A stretch of 64,000 nucleotides of DNA from positions 682,001 to 746,000 of the forward strand of contig NZ_JAFMZP010000001.1 of assembly GCF_024436435.1 (NCBI RefSeq), given 5' to 3'. The DNA is from Desertivirga xinjiangensis (GTDB lineage: Bacteria > Bacteroidota > Bacteroidia > Sphingobacteriales > Sphingobacteriaceae). Position numbers and translations under genes: made by a program. The notes under the pieces were generated by a model. The model saw only the letters and a program-made list of their open reading frames with translations. It was not told the origin of the DNA and searched no databases. Below, piece by piece: positions 25,860-34,867 of this stretch (its first letter is position 1; each line of letters opens with the position of its first letter).

Positions 25860-26552
25860 TTATTCCAGGTGATTTTCCAGCAGGAAACGTTTGATCTTTT
25901 CGAGGATGAAATTAAGCTGTTCCTCTTCTGTAAGATCTGTATTGTCCAGAATAATAGCGTCGTCGGCACGGGTGAGCGGACTTTCTTTCCTGGTAGTATC
26001 CTGGTAATCTCTGTGTGCGATGTTTTCAAAAACCTCTTCAAGCGTCACGACCTCTCCCTTGCCTTCCAGTTCCTTAAAACGCCTTTCTGCACGGATCTTC
26101 GGATCTGCCGTCATAAAGATTTTGATCTGTGCGTCAGGGAAAACAGTAGTACCGATGTCACGCCCGTCCATAACTACATGTTTAGATTTTCCCATTCGTT
26201 GCTGCTGTTTAACCATTTCCCGGCGAACAGCTTTTATAGCACTCACTTCACTTACCTGTTCAGAAACCGACATCTGTCTGATTTCTTCAGAAACCTCTTC
26301 GCCGTTTAAGGTAATATGGCTTTGATAATCGCGTGAGTGAAAGTTCAGATGGATGTCATTCAGAGCTTGTTCTACTTTTTCCACATCCTCAAAGTTGATG
26401 CGATTACGTTGAAGATAAAGCGTTACTGCCCGGTACATCGCTCCTGTATCTATATATATGAAATGAAGTTTTTTAGCCAGTGCTTTGGCTAAAGTACTTT
26501 TGCCACAGGACGAATATCCATCTATAGCAATAACGATATTTTTTGACCTCAC
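25860..26552 (-). CDS. cmk: Cytidylate kinase
   Basis: A 230-residue P-loop kinase that phosphorylates CMP and dCMP. The Walker A site GYSSCGKST is at residues 12-20, followed by HFIYIDTGAMYRAV, MDGRDIGTTVFPDA and RAERRF, all diagnostic of Cmk. The start is GTG (26550-26552); no later ATG would leave the P-loop intact. A -7 element ends 4 nt before this GTG, so the mRNA is probably leaderless. It is divergent from arfB. Confidence 0.95.
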   Translation of the reverse strand: MRSKNIVIAIDGYSSCGKSTLAKALAKKLHFIYIDTGAMYRAVTLYLQRNRINFEDVEKVEQALNDIHLNFHSRDYQSHITLNGEEVSEEIRQMSVSEQVSEVSAIKAVRREMVKQQQRMGKSKHVVMDGRDIGTTVFPDAQIKIFMTADPKIRAERRFKELEGKGEVVTLEEVFENIAHRDYQDTTRKESPLTRADDAIILDNTDLTEEEQLNFILEKIKRFLLENHLE

Positions 26553-26556
26553 CTGA

Positions 26557-26589
26557 CAAAGGTATAATTTCGGGATGATTTTTAAACAA
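26557..26589 (-). promoter_or_regulatory. Promoter for cmk, directly at the start codon
   Basis: On the minus strand TTG (26587-26589), 22 bp, then TACCTTTG (26557-26564). Only 4 nt remain before the GTG start of cmk. Confidence 0.5.
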
Positions 26590-26617
26590 GCTATGCATAT
26601 TTCGGTTATTTTGTCAG

Positions 26618-27031
26618 ATGATTTTCTCCAGAGAAGACTTGCTTCCTTACATTAGTTTCAAAACATCCCGAAGTGGAGGGAAGGGGGGACAGCATGTAAA
26701 TAAAGTTTCAAGCAAAGCGGAGCTTAACTTCGATTTTCATTCGGCAGACCTGTTTACTGAAGAGCAAAAGGAACGTATCGCTGAAAAACTTAATAACAGA
26801 ATGACTGCCAACGGATCAATCCAGGTTATTAGCGATGAGGCACGTAGTCAGTTACAAAACAAAGAGAGGGCGTTAGATAAGTTATATGTTATTTTACGTG
26901 CAGCACTGGTTGTCCAAAAGCCTCGAAAAGCTACCAAACCACACAGATCTGCCGTTGAACAAAGACTCCTGAACAAACAGAAACAAGCTTTTAAAAAGCT
27001 GGGCCGGAAGGGGAATTGGGGAGCCGAATAA
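26618..27031 (+). CDS. arfB: Alternative ribosome-rescue factor / peptidyl-tRNA hydrolase
   Basis: A 137-residue release-factor-like protein with the GGQ motif at residues 23-25 within SRSGGKGGQHVNKVSSKAEL. This releases the peptide from tRNA on stalled ribosomes. The basic C-terminal tail (RKATKPHRSAVEQRLLNKQKQAFKK) is the segment that enters the empty mRNA channel in ArfB/YaeJ and ICT1. Length fits ArfB and there is no codon-recognition domain. It ends 7 bp from the convergent LpxR-like gene. Confidence 0.93.
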   Translation: MIFSREDLLPYISFKTSRSGGKGGQHVNKVSSKAELNFDFHSADLFTEEQKERIAEKLNNRMTANGSIQVISDEARSQLQNKERALDKLYVILRAALVVQKPRKATKPHRSAVEQRLLNKQKQAFKKLGRKGNWGAE

Positions 27032-27038
27032 AAAACGA

Positions 27039-27983
27039 TCAGTTGAACCTATAGAAAATACTGGCCGATCCGTATTGGTGAGCCTTTCTTTGTTCTTTAA
27101 GTTCTTTGCTCTGAAAAATTACAGAGAAGTTAAGCGACCAGCGGTTCTTCGCATACATCACGCCCAGTTCCTGTGCAAAGAGCAAGCGGTTAGGAGTGAA
27201 AACCACAGGCCCTTTATCTTCTTTAAACATACCGCCTTGCAGGCTTGCATTATATGCTATGAAGTTTAACATCGGCCTTGCGTAAAAAAAAGCTTCCTTC
27301 CGGGGAATACTATCGTTCAATGAATTACTTATCCGGCTATTATCGCTAACCGATTTGAAAAACTTATTTATATTGCCTGTTCTGTATAATAAACCTGCAC
27401 CAGCACCCGTGAAAGTGTTTCCCAGATTTGCATAAGTTCGAAGGCTCAGGTCGTTATTCCCTCCTCTAACAAGCAGTTTGTTGAAGCCAAATGAAGAGTT
27501 TATCCCAACCTCATTTTTTACCTGGTATTCCCATCCCCGTATCTCGTAAAAACCAACGATGTCATGAAGCGTCTGCTGAATTTCCCGTCCATATGCAGCC
27601 GGTCCTATAGTTCCTATCTGAAGACCAGCCTGAAAATGATCTTCATTGCCTTTAAACCAGTTCATTTTAAACCCGGTATATAAATATGCTGCAAATGGCC
27701 TGTCTACCAGGTTAAGAGATGGAATGTTCCCGCTTACAGCGTTATACAGGTATTGCCCCAATTCAGCTTCCCATATTTTTTTTGCTCCTTCCTGGTACTT
27801 TTCCCTTAAAGCATGCCGGAAAGTGATAAATAGTCCGTTAGTATAATATCTATCCTGCCCCATTGCGAGATAGGCATCGTTATCACTTCTGAAACCAAAT
27901 TCATTTCTAAAATTTTCCTGCTGTGAATAGGATAGACCGGGTAAGAGAAGGAAGATAGTTAGATAGAAATAAATGATTTTCAT
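27039..27983 (-). CDS. Lipid A deacylase LpxR-like outer-membrane protein
   Basis: A 314-residue protein with a signal peptide (IIYFYLTIFLLLPGLSYSQ) and a beta-barrel pattern ending in an aromatic-rich strand (YGSASIFYRFN). The N-terminal mature part FGFRSDNDAYLAMGQDRYYTNGLFITFRHAL matches the start of the LpxR (DUF2219) family, including the ND...DRYYTNG block with catalytic residues; LpxR removes the 3'-acyloxyacyl group of lipid A. The frame is open up to 28076, but those 31 extra codons (QEILKQVQDD) are just the dispersed cloverleaf repeat read through; ATG 27983 directly before the signal peptide is right. Confidence 0.82.
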   Translation of the reverse strand: MKIIYFYLTIFLLLPGLSYSQQENFRNEFGFRSDNDAYLAMGQDRYYTNGLFITFRHALREKYQEGAKKIWEAELGQYLYNAVSGNIPSLNLVDRPFAAYLYTGFKMNWFKGNEDHFQAGLQIGTIGPAAYGREIQQTLHDIVGFYEIRGWEYQVKNEVGINSSFGFNKLLVRGGNNDLSLRTYANLGNTFTGAGAGLLYRTGNINKFFKSVSDNSRISNSLNDSIPRKEAFFYARPMLNFIAYNASLQGGMFKEDKGPVVFTPNRLLFAQELGVMYAKNRWSLNFSVIFQSKELKEQRKAHQYGSASIFYRFN

Positions 27984-28023
27984 AGTAGTGTTAGCATGAG
28001 GGTTTCCAGAAATGGTTAGTTCT

Positions 28024-28130
28024 TCGTCATCCTGAACTTGTTTCAGGATCTCTTGTCTAAAAAGTGCTTCATACATTATTCAAGAGTCGCTGGATCGTCC
28101 TCCTAAGCTTGATTCAGGATGGGCCTGACG
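28024..28130 (+). repeat. Dispersed cloverleaf repeat, complete left half and decayed right half
   Basis: It contains GTCATCCTGAACTTG, the hairpin TTTCAGGA, the central CTCTTG...CAAGAG stem and a changed right arm ending in TGACG. It lies just upstream of the LpxR-like gene, between its start codon and a gene remnant. Confidence 0.7.
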
Positions 28131-28182
28131 ACCTCAGGCTTTTTGGATTACCCTCTCAGGTTTCAAGCTTGCAATGTACAAC

Positions 28183-28311
28183 TTAAAAACTGTACCCGAA
28201 GCCTAAACCAGCGAAAGGCACAAAGGACCCATATCCGAAAAGAGGATTAAAGCTAGCCCTGAAGCTGAAACCACCGTCTGTGGGCTACAGTCTGTAACCG
28301 AGTTGAATTTC
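28183..28311 (-). pseudogene. Remnant of an outer-membrane beta-barrel protein gene
   Basis: On the minus strand the last codons before TAA (28183-28185) read GFSFRASFNPLFGYGSFVPF then AGLGFGYSF, a typical barrel C-terminus ending in Phe. Upstream in the same frame, after an in-frame TAG at 28285-28287 (one transition from CAG), lies EIQLGYRL, which fits as the strand before. Just beyond, at 28314, a cloverleaf repeat begins and the homology stops. So this looks like a gene cut by repeat insertion or recombination, leaving about 42 codons. The parent family (outer-membrane barrel) is inferred from pattern only. Confidence 0.6.
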
Positions 28312-28313
28312 TT

Positions 28314-28400
28314 CGTCATCCTGAACTTGTTTCAGGAACTCTTGCCAGACAATGTGCTCCATACCTTATTCAAGAGATGCCGAATGAATTCAGCAAGACG
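28314..28400 (+). repeat. Dispersed cloverleaf repeat, nearly complete copy
   Basis: CGTCATCCTGAAC and its hairpin partner, the central ACTCTTG...CAAGAGA stem with a 28-nt loop, and a weakened right hairpin (TGCCGAATGAATTCAGCA) ending in GACG. It abuts the outer-membrane gene remnant on one side; lon ends 57 bp further on. Confidence 0.75.
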
Positions 28401-28456
28401 CCTTGAAACGCTTTTTGGTCTCCTTAATATTGTGAATGATTATTCCAAAAGCTACC

Positions 28457-30919
28457 TTAAATAACCTCAGAAAGGTCCTTTATCGTCAGATCAATAGGGT
28501 CCTTCACTCTTTCGTTTGTCAGGGCGATATCGATCACCTCTTTCATTTCGCTCACATAGTGAAAAGTAAGGTCCGCAATATAATCCTCCTTAATTTCCAG
28601 GATGTCTTTCTGATTAGACTTCGACAAAATAATCTCCTTGATATTGGCACGCTTGGCAGCCAGTATCTTTTCTTTGATACCACCTACAGGCAGAACTTTC
28701 CCTCTAAGGGTGATCTCTCCGGTCATTGCCAGGTGCTGCTTAACCCTGCGCTGCGTAAAAGCCGATGTCAGAGCAGTAAGCATCGTAATACCGGCAGAAG
28801 GGCCGTCTTTCGGAGTAGCCCCTGCCGGGACGTGCACATGGACGTCCCATTTGTCAAACAACCTGAAATCAATGCCAAACTTTTCTGAGTGCGCACGCAG
28901 GTAAGCCATAGCAATACTGGCCGATTCCTTCATCACATCACCAAGGTTACCGGTTAATGATAATTTTCCTTTTCCCGGACTAATACTCGATTCAATAAAA
29001 AGGATATCACCACCTACCTGTGTCCAGGCTAAACCTGTAACAACTCCGGCAACATCGTTGCCTTCGTACAGATCTTTATCAAATACGGGTGCTCCAAGAA
29101 TAGCTTCAACCTCAGCCTTGTTTAGGTTTGAATTATATTCATCTTCCATTGCAATTTTGGTAGCTATGCCACGGACCACAGATCCAATCTTTTTTTCAAG
29201 GCCCCGTACACCCGATTCGCGTGTATAATCCTCAATGATCTTTTCAATGACATTAGGTTTTAGGGCAACATCCTTTTTCTTCAAACCGTGCTGTTCGATC
29301 TGCTTTGGAAGCAAATGCTGTTTAGCAATTTCAATCTTTTCTTCAATGGTATAACCATTTACTTCAATGATCTCCATCCGGTCTAACAGCGCAGGCTGAA
29401 TACTACTGAGCGAATTGGCAGTTGCAATGAACATCACCTTTGAAAGATCGTAGTCAAGTTCTACATAGTGATCGTAAAAAGCATTATTTTGCTCCGGATC
29501 AAGTACCTCAAGCAGCGCCGAAGATGGATCACCCCTGAAGTCATTGCCAACTTTATCAATTTCGTCCAGCACAAAGATGGGATTGGACGCTCCTGCCTTT
29601 TTCAGGGACTGGATTATTCTGCCGGGCATGGCGCCGATATATGTTTTACGGTGCCCGCGAATTTCAGCCTCGTCGCGTATGCCACCAAGTGCGATACGTA
29701 CATATTTTCTGCCAAGGGCTTTTGCTATGGATTTACCCAAGGAGGTTTTACCAACTCCCGGGGGGCCCGCAAGGCACAGGATAGGGGCCTTCATATTGTT
29801 TTTCAGCTTTAATACAGCTAAATATTCAATAATACGGCGTTTAACCTTATCTAGTCCGTAATGTTCTTTGTCAAGGACCTTTTCAGCCCTTTTAAGATCA
29901 AAGTTATCTTTGGTTACTTCATTCCATGGAAGATCCAATAATAATTCGAGGTAGTTAACCTGAACAGAGTAATCCGCTGCAGCCGGATTCATGCGGGCAA
30001 GTTTATCTAGCTCTTTATTAAAATGTATTCCGGTATCCTTGCTCCATCCCTTCTTTTCAGACCTGGCTCTTAAGCTCTCAAGTTCAAGATCCGGTGTATT
30101 TCCGCCTAACTCTTCCTGAATAGTTTTCAACTGCTGATTCAGAAAATACTCCCGCTGTTGCTTGTCAAGGTCAGTCCTTACTTTAGACTGGATCTGATTC
30201 TTCAGCTCAAGCATCTGCAGGTCGGTGGTCAGGTGTTCCAGAACCATTTTGGCCCTGTCATGCAAATTGGCAACTTCCAGCATTTGCTGCTTGACCGGTA
30301 CGTCAGCATTCATGTTGGAAGAAATGAAGTTTATAAGAAAAGAAGTGCTTTCAATATTTTTAATTGCAATGGCAGCTTCACTCGGAATGTTTGGCGAAAA
30401 CTGAATGATCTGCATGGCCATCTCCTTAATAGAAGCCACCATGGCTTTAAATTCCCTATCAGCCTTCGGCCTGATTTCTTCAAACTTATCGATCGTAGCC
30501 TTAATATAGGGGTCGGATTGGACCTCTTCCCGTAAGCGGAAACGTTGCTTCCCCTGGATAATTACGGTAGTACTTCCATCGGGCATTTGAAGCATCTTGA
30601 TGATGAGAGCAACTGTTCCAACCGAATTCAATTGTTCGAAGGTAGGGTCTTCAATAGCCACATCACGTTGCGAAACTACCCCAATGGTACGATCTCCTTT
30701 ATACGCATCCTTTATAAGTTTGATGGACTTATCCCTGCCGACAGTAATTGGAATAACCACGCCAGGAAACAGTACTGTGTTACGTAAAGGGAGAATGGAT
30801 AAAATTTCAGGAGTTTCTTCCTTATTCATTTCCTCTTCGTCTTCCTGCGACATCAGGGGAAAGAACTCAGTATCTTCATTTATTATGGGTAACGATTGAT
30901 TAAAATCAAAATTAGTCAT
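28457..30919 (-). CDS. lon: ATP-dependent protease Lon
   Basis: An 820-residue AAA+ serine protease. The N-terminal substrate-binding domain starts at about residue 40 ([19 protein letters not shown]), the AAA+ module has Walker [16 protein letters not shown] and Walker [13 protein letters not shown], and the C-terminal protease domain has the catalytic Ser in [11 protein letters not shown] and Lys in [14 protein letters not shown]. Length matches bacterial LonA. It degrades misfolded and regulatory proteins in the cytoplasm. I find no heat-shock-type operator by eye in the 325 bp upstream. Confidence 0.97.
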   Translation of the reverse strand: MTNFDFNQSLPIINEDTEFFPLMSQEDEEEMNKEETPEILSILPLRNTVLFPGVVIPITVGRDKSIKLIKDAYKGDRTIGVVSQRDVAIEDPTFEQLNSVGTVALIIKMLQMPDGSTTVIIQGKQRFRLREEVQSDPYIKATIDKFEEIRPKADREFKAMVASIKEMAMQIIQFSPNIPSEAAIAIKNIESTSFLINFISSNMNADVPVKQQMLEVANLHDRAKMVLEHLTTDLQMLELKNQIQSKVRTDLDKQQREYFLNQQLKTIQEELGGNTPDLELESLRARSEKKGWSKDTGIHFNKELDKLARMNPAAADYSVQVNYLELLLDLPWNEVTKDNFDLKRAEKVLDKEHYGLDKVKRRIIEYLAVLKLKNNMKAPILCLAGPPGVGKTSLGKSIAKALGRKYVRIALGGIRDEAEIRGHRKTYIGAMPGRIIQSLKKAGASNPIFVLDEIDKVGNDFRGDPSSALLEVLDPEQNNAFYDHYVELDYDLSKVMFIATANSLSSIQPALLDRMEIIEVNGYTIEEKIEIAKQHLLPKQIEQHGLKKKDVALKPNVIEKIIEDYTRESGVRGLEKKIGSVVRGIATKIAMEDEYNSNLNKAEVEAILGAPVFDKDLYEGNDVAGVVTGLAWTQVGGDILFIESSISPGKGKLSLTGNLGDVMKESASIAMAYLRAHSEKFGIDFRLFDKWDVHVHVPAGATPKDGPSAGITMLTALTSAFTQRRVKQHLAMTGEITLRGKVLPVGGIKEKILAAKRANIKEIILSKSNQKDILEIKEDYIADLTFHYVSEMKEVIDIALTNERVKDPIDLTIKDLSEVI

Positions 30920-31244
30920 TCATGTCCTTTCTCAACGTCATACTGACAGTTGAACTTTTAGTACGTGTAAATTATATAGAAAATCGAATATCGCAATGGT
31001 TGTGCCAATTACATATAAACGGTCAAAATGCGAAAGTACTTACAATTTTGTCTGTTAAAAAGTCAGCCGTGTTAAATAATATACCGGCCTTGTCGAATTC
31101 TTTAAACAAAACTTAGTAAAAGCTGTTCTAGAATGCTTAATACTCATCATATCTTTGAGGGAGCGTAATATTTAAATATACCAAATAATTGGAAATAATA
31201 TTACCTTTCGACCGTTATAGGTGAGTTCATTATAAAATTCTCAG
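30920..31244. other. Spacer between lon and a TPR lipoprotein-like gene; nothing firm
   Basis: 325 bp, A/T-rich, between two divergent genes, so it must carry both promoters. Near-matches to TAnnTTTG exist (TACCTTTC at about 31200 for the plus-strand gene), but none is exact. No small gene or repeat copy is seen. Confidence 0.45.
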
Positions 31245-31886
31245 ATGAAATTAAGTACATCAATCTTATTTGTTTTATTGTTAGTAACAGGTCTTTCGAA
31301 TGCTCAGCAAAAGACCGAGAATCAAAACAGCTACGTCAGTTTAGGACAAAAAGCGGTGATGGACGGGAAGTTCAAACAGGCAGTTATTCATTTAGAGAAA
31401 GCTATGCCAGCCGAAAAAAGCAATCCGCAGGTACTGTATATGTTAGCTTATTCATATTATCATTCAGGTGAATATGCAAAAGCAGTCAGCACGTTCGGGC
31501 AGGTAGTTTCTATTCGTCCGAATGAAACATCCGCTTATTATTACCGCGGAAAGGCACGGAATGTTTTGGGAGCACAAATGAACAGTACGCTCACCCCGGT
31601 CGAGCGCGAAAAGCTCTTGTCGGCCGCTATACGCGATTTTAGCAAAGCCATCGAGCTTAGTCCTGACGACATAAAAGTATACCAGAACAGGGCTATCGCT
31701 TACAGGGACTACGGGATATTAAAAGGTCAGAAAATACCCAAGTTATATGACAAAGCCGCTGCGGTAAGTTCCTTCAAGGCATGCATTAATGATTTGCAGC
31801 GCTTGCTGGACGTCAACCCGGCCCGCAAAGATATTGCCGATGAAATGAAGAAAGCAAAAGTATATATGGCTAACCTGGATAATTAG
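31245..31886 (+). CDS. Tetratricopeptide-repeat protein, exported
   Basis: A 213-residue protein with a signal peptide (MKLSTSILFVLLLVTGLSNAQ) and three to four TPR units: about 30-65 (QKAVMDGKFKQAVIHLEKAM), 66-99 (YMLAYSYYHSGEYAKAVSTF), and a further one around 125-160 (AAIRDFSKAIELSPDDIKVY). Probably a periplasmic scaffold protein; specific role unknown. It is monocistronic, with a strong terminator 7 bp after the stop codon. Confidence 0.8.
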   Translation: MKLSTSILFVLLLVTGLSNAQQKTENQNSYVSLGQKAVMDGKFKQAVIHLEKAMPAEKSNPQVLYMLAYSYYHSGEYAKAVSTFGQVVSIRPNETSAYYYRGKARNVLGAQMNSTLTPVEREKLLSAAIRDFSKAIELSPDDIKVYQNRAIAYRDYGILKGQKIPKLYDKAAAVSSFKACINDLQRLLDVNPARKDIADEMKKAKVYMANLDN

Positions 31887-31892
31887 TCGCTA

Positions 31893-31939
31893 GTAAACAA
31901 AAAAGGGTGTCAATTTTTTTGACGCCCTTTTTTGTTTAC
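31893..31939 (+). terminator. Long intrinsic terminator after the TPR gene
   Basis: GTAAACAAAAAAGGG...CCCTTTTTTGTTTAC forms a stem of about 21 bp around a T-rich loop. A degenerate left half of the cloverleaf repeat (GTCATACCGAACTTATTTTA) starts 3 nt further on. Confidence 0.85.
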
Positions 31940-32000
31940 TCGTCATACCGAACTTATTTTAAATCCCTTGCTGGCGAACACGTGCCGCGTGCCCTCGACC

Positions 32001-32561
32001 TCACCGCCTGGCCGAATTCTTACTAAAAGGATTCCTTGCACCAAAGTCCTGTACCCAATAGGAGTTTACCACCGCAATTCCAACTTCTTTAAAATCAGGG
32101 TTCATCAGGTTTTTACAATGTTTCTCACTGCCAATCCAGCCGTCCATCACCTCTCTTATAGAGCGTTGTCCCATCGCAATATTCTCACCAATAAAATAAC
32201 TTTGGTAACCGTTGTAAGTATAGCCGGTCTCAAATATGCGGTCTTTCAGGGTTTTTCCGTTTTTGCTCACATGGTCAAAATATTTCTTCCGGCTCATGTC
32301 TTGGGCATGACCCAACGCTGCCATTTCAAGCTGACTGTTCCAGTTTAAAGCTGGCACTGGTGGCATATAGGTTTTGCCGCAATTACAACCCCTTGCCCTC
32401 AGTTGATTGATCCTGTCCAGGAACTCATATTGAAAACTGGATAGCCCGGCCTTACTTTTGTTTACCGAAACCAGGGGGCTGCCGGAAGCAGACCTGCCAG
32501 TGTAGCAGGACGACAATGTTAAAAAAACGATCAAACCATACACAAAACTCTTCATATTCAT
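32001..32561 (-). CDS. CAP (SCP/PR1) domain lipoprotein
   Basis: A 186-residue protein with a lipobox (LSSC, Cys19) and one CAP domain from about residue 45 to the end. The domain hallmarks are visible: LRARGCNCG, HAQDMSRKKYFDHVSKNG, YFIGENIAMG with the conserved Glu, and GWIGSEKHCKNLMNPDFKEVGIAVV. CAP proteins are secreted or surface proteins of varied, mostly unknown function in bacteria. It is probably lipid-anchored in the envelope. An operon link to the lipoprotein gene upstream at 32681 is possible but the 119-bp gap contains a repeat. Confidence 0.85.
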   Translation of the reverse strand: MNMKSFVYGLIVFLTLSSCYTGRSASGSPLVSVNKSKAGLSSFQYEFLDRINQLRARGCNCGKTYMPPVPALNWNSQLEMAALGHAQDMSRKKYFDHVSKNGKTLKDRIFETGYTYNGYQSYFIGENIAMGQRSIREVMDGWIGSEKHCKNLMNPDFKEVGIAVVNSYWVQDFGARNPFSKNSARR

Positions 32562-32607
32562 CTTACATCTTATCTAAAAAACAGAAGTGAACGATACTCA
32601 AATGGAG

Positions 32608-32655
32608 TTCTTCATCATCCTGAACTTAATCCAGCACTCTTGCTCCTCAAGAACC
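32608..32655 (+). repeat. Degenerate copy of the cloverleaf repeat
   Basis: TTCATCATCCTGAACTTAAT...CTCTTGCTCCTCAAGAA keeps the left arm and a short central stem; the right arm is missing. Confidence 0.55.
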
Positions 32656-32680
32656 TTAGACGTAGATAATAATTAGAAGT

Positions 32681-33220
32681 TTAGTTTTTTTTAAATTTTC
32701 CTGAGATGATGTAGGTATTTGCACCCAATAAGCTGACTTTTTGGTGCTTGATTATTTGGTAAAGAGAATCAGGGTAGTAGTTTAATTCCTCCTCAGAGGA
32801 ATATAAAAAGTTCGAATTTTCATTCAGGATATAGATATGATCGATCTCTCCGGACGCAGATTTGCTGATGCAGATCTTTCTGGTGCGTAATTTATCCTCT
32901 TTTGCCGAGTACTCAATTAAAAACTTACTCTTCTCAGCAATATTGTAGCTGTTTTTCCAGGATGGTTTATTAAGATCCGACTCGCTGAACAGTGCAAACT
33001 CATTCGGCCAGTCCGCAATGATCAGCTGCTGCGTCTCTGACTTCCCGTTATGAGAAACCGTTTTATAAAGATAAGAGTTCTGCTGTGTTAATCTGACTGC
33101 CTCCGATTTAAAAAAGCCCCTGATGTCGAAATAAATACCGGCATCAGAAGCTTTTTGCTCATTGGAGCAAGCCGTCAGTAAATAAAGGCTTGTTAAAAGA
33201 AGATAGATAAAGATCCTCAT
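32681..33220 (-). CDS. Hypothetical lipoprotein
   Basis: A 179-residue protein with a lipobox (LLTAC, Cys18), followed by SNEQKASDAGIYFDIRGFFKSEAVRL and a beta-rich body with no motif I recognise. The alternation of polar and aromatic residues suggests a single beta-sandwich or lipocalin-like fold, but this is a guess. Its ATG is 1 bp after the gpmI stop, so it is cotranscribed with gpmI, though no functional link is apparent. Confidence 0.7.
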   Translation of the reverse strand: MRIFIYLLLTSLYLLTACSNEQKASDAGIYFDIRGFFKSEAVRLTQQNSYLYKTVSHNGKSETQQLIIADWPNEFALFSESDLNKPSWKNSYNIAEKSKFLIEYSAKEDKLRTRKICISKSASGEIDHIYILNENSNFLYSSEEELNYYPDSLYQIIKHQKVSLLGANTYIISGKFKKN

Positions 33221-33221
33221 G

Positions 33222-34742
33222 TTAAACGAGCACGTCGCCTGTCATTTTCTCGGGGATCGGGACATTTAAGATTTGCAATACAGTAGGAGCAATATCTCCA
33301 AGCTTGCCATTGTTAATATGCTTATAGTCTTTGTCCACTAAAATACAAGGTACCAGATTGGTGGTATGTGCTGTATTTGGCGAGCCATCTTCGTTCAGCA
33401 TATAATCCGCGTTTCCGTGGTCGGCAATTACAATGAACGAGTAGCCCAGGGAAAGTCCTGTTTCAACTACCTTTTGCAGACAACTATCAACAGTTTCTAC
33501 CGCTTTGACTACAGCCTCAAACACACCAGTATGTCCTACCATGTCAGGATTTGCAAAGTTCAGACACACAAAATCGGGCTTTCCTTCCGGCAAATAGGCA
33601 CAGATAGAGTCGCGAATACCCTCAGCACTCATTTCTGGTTTAAGGTCGTAGGTGGCAACCTTTGGTGAAGGAACAAGGAGTCGTTTTTCGCCCACAAACT
33701 CTTTCTCCCGGCCGCCCGAAAAGAAAAATGTAACATGCGGGTATTTTTCAGTTTCGGCTATTCTCACCTGCGTTTTTCCATGTCTTTCAAGAACTTCGCC
33801 AAGCGTATCAGATAGGTCATCTTTTCTGAAAACCACTTTCACACCTTTAAATGTATCATCATAACTTGTCATGGTGATGTAGTTCAAAGCAAGAGGCTCC
33901 ATGTTATATTCCGGGAACGCTTTTTGAGTAAGTGCCAGGGTGATTTCACGCCCCCTGTCGGTGCGGAAATTGAAGCAGATCACTACATCGCCCGGTTCGA
34001 TAACTGCCAGGGGCTTACCGTCCTCATCCACTCTGATAACCGGTTTCATAAATTCATCTGTAACGCCTTCTTTATATGATTGCTCTATACTAGAAACCAG
34101 GTCGGTGGCAGGTGTGCCGGCACCAAGTACCATCAGATCGTAAGCAAGCTTTACGCGTTCCCAGCGATTGTCGCGATCCATGGCATAATACCGGCCAATT
34201 AAGGATGCTACCTTCGCAGGCGATCCGGCGATCTGCGCTTCGAGGTTGGCGATGAACCCTTTTCCCGAGTTTGGGTCTGTATCCCTGCCATCAAGAAAAG
34301 CGTGAATATATACGTTACTTACCTGGTGTGCTTTCGCAGCATCACATAGGCCATAGATGTGTTTTATATGTGAATGTACGCCGCCATCGGAGACCAGCCC
34401 GATCAGATGGACATTTTTATTTTCACTTTTAGCATAATCAAAAGCTTCCTTCAGAATAGGGTTTGATATTAGTTCCCCGTCGTCAACAGCTTTATGGATC
34501 CTTCCCAGCTCCTGGTAAACCACGCGTCCCGCACCAAGGTTCATGTGCCCTACTTCCGAATTTCCCATTTGCCCTTCAGGTAGTCCAACTGCCATACCCG
34601 AGGCTTCAAGTTTCGAATTGGGATACGAAGCTATCAGGCTGTCAAAAAAAGGAGTTTTCGCTGCAACGATTGCATTAGACTTGTCGGCTCTGCCATAACC
34701 CCAACCGTCTAATATGATAAGTGCTAATTTTTTATTTTCCAC
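33222..34742 (-). CDS. gpmI: 2,3-bisphosphoglycerate-independent phosphoglycerate mutase
   Basis: A 506-residue alkaline-phosphatase-superfamily enzyme interconverting 3- and 2-phosphoglycerate in glycolysis with two Mn ions. The first metal site ILDGWGYG has Asp12, the phosphoserine nucleophile is Ser62 in QMGNSEVGHMNLGAGR, and VIADHGNADYM and NTAHTTNLVP carry later metal ligands. Length is usual for GpmI. The start is GTG 34742; the next codons give MENKKLALIILDGWG, the family's normal N-terminus. Promoter elements end 5 nt before it, so it is likely leaderless. Confidence 0.96.
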   Translation of the reverse strand: MENKKLALIILDGWGYGRADKSNAIVAAKTPFFDSLIASYPNSKLEASGMAVGLPEGQMGNSEVGHMNLGAGRVVYQELGRIHKAVDDGELISNPILKEAFDYAKSENKNVHLIGLVSDGGVHSHIKHIYGLCDAAKAHQVSNVYIHAFLDGRDTDPNSGKGFIANLEAQIAGSPAKVASLIGRYYAMDRDNRWERVKLAYDLMVLGAGTPATDLVSSIEQSYKEGVTDEFMKPVIRVDEDGKPLAVIEPGDVVICFNFRTDRGREITLALTQKAFPEYNMEPLALNYITMTSYDDTFKGVKVVFRKDDLSDTLGEVLERHGKTQVRIAETEKYPHVTFFFSGGREKEFVGEKRLLVPSPKVATYDLKPEMSAEGIRDSICAYLPEGKPDFVCLNFANPDMVGHTGVFEAVVKAVETVDSCLQKVVETGLSLGYSFIVIADHGNADYMLNEDGSPNTAHTTNLVPCILVDKDYKHINNGKLGDIAPTVLQILNVPIPEKMTGDVLV

Positions 34743-34747
34743 GAAGG

Positions 34748-34777
34748 CAAATATACACCGAATTAATAAACAGCAAA
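34748..34777 (-). promoter_or_regulatory. Strong Bacteroidota promoter for gpmI, at the start codon
   Basis: On the minus strand TTTG (34774-34777), 18 bp, then TATATTTG (34748-34755), both consensus. Just 5 nt separate it from the GTG start. Confidence 0.65.
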
Positions 34778-34867
34778 TGTTCTAAGTCACATTCCATTCT
34801 TTAATTCACTTCTTAAAATTTGAACAATACCATAATATTTTATGTATTTGTTATTTTAGCAGCGTTT

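Noticed and set aside
34820-34867. 16-residue longer start of nadC
   Set aside because: The extra residues are hydrophobic and unlike the family N-terminus; the ATG at 34868 begins the conserved part.
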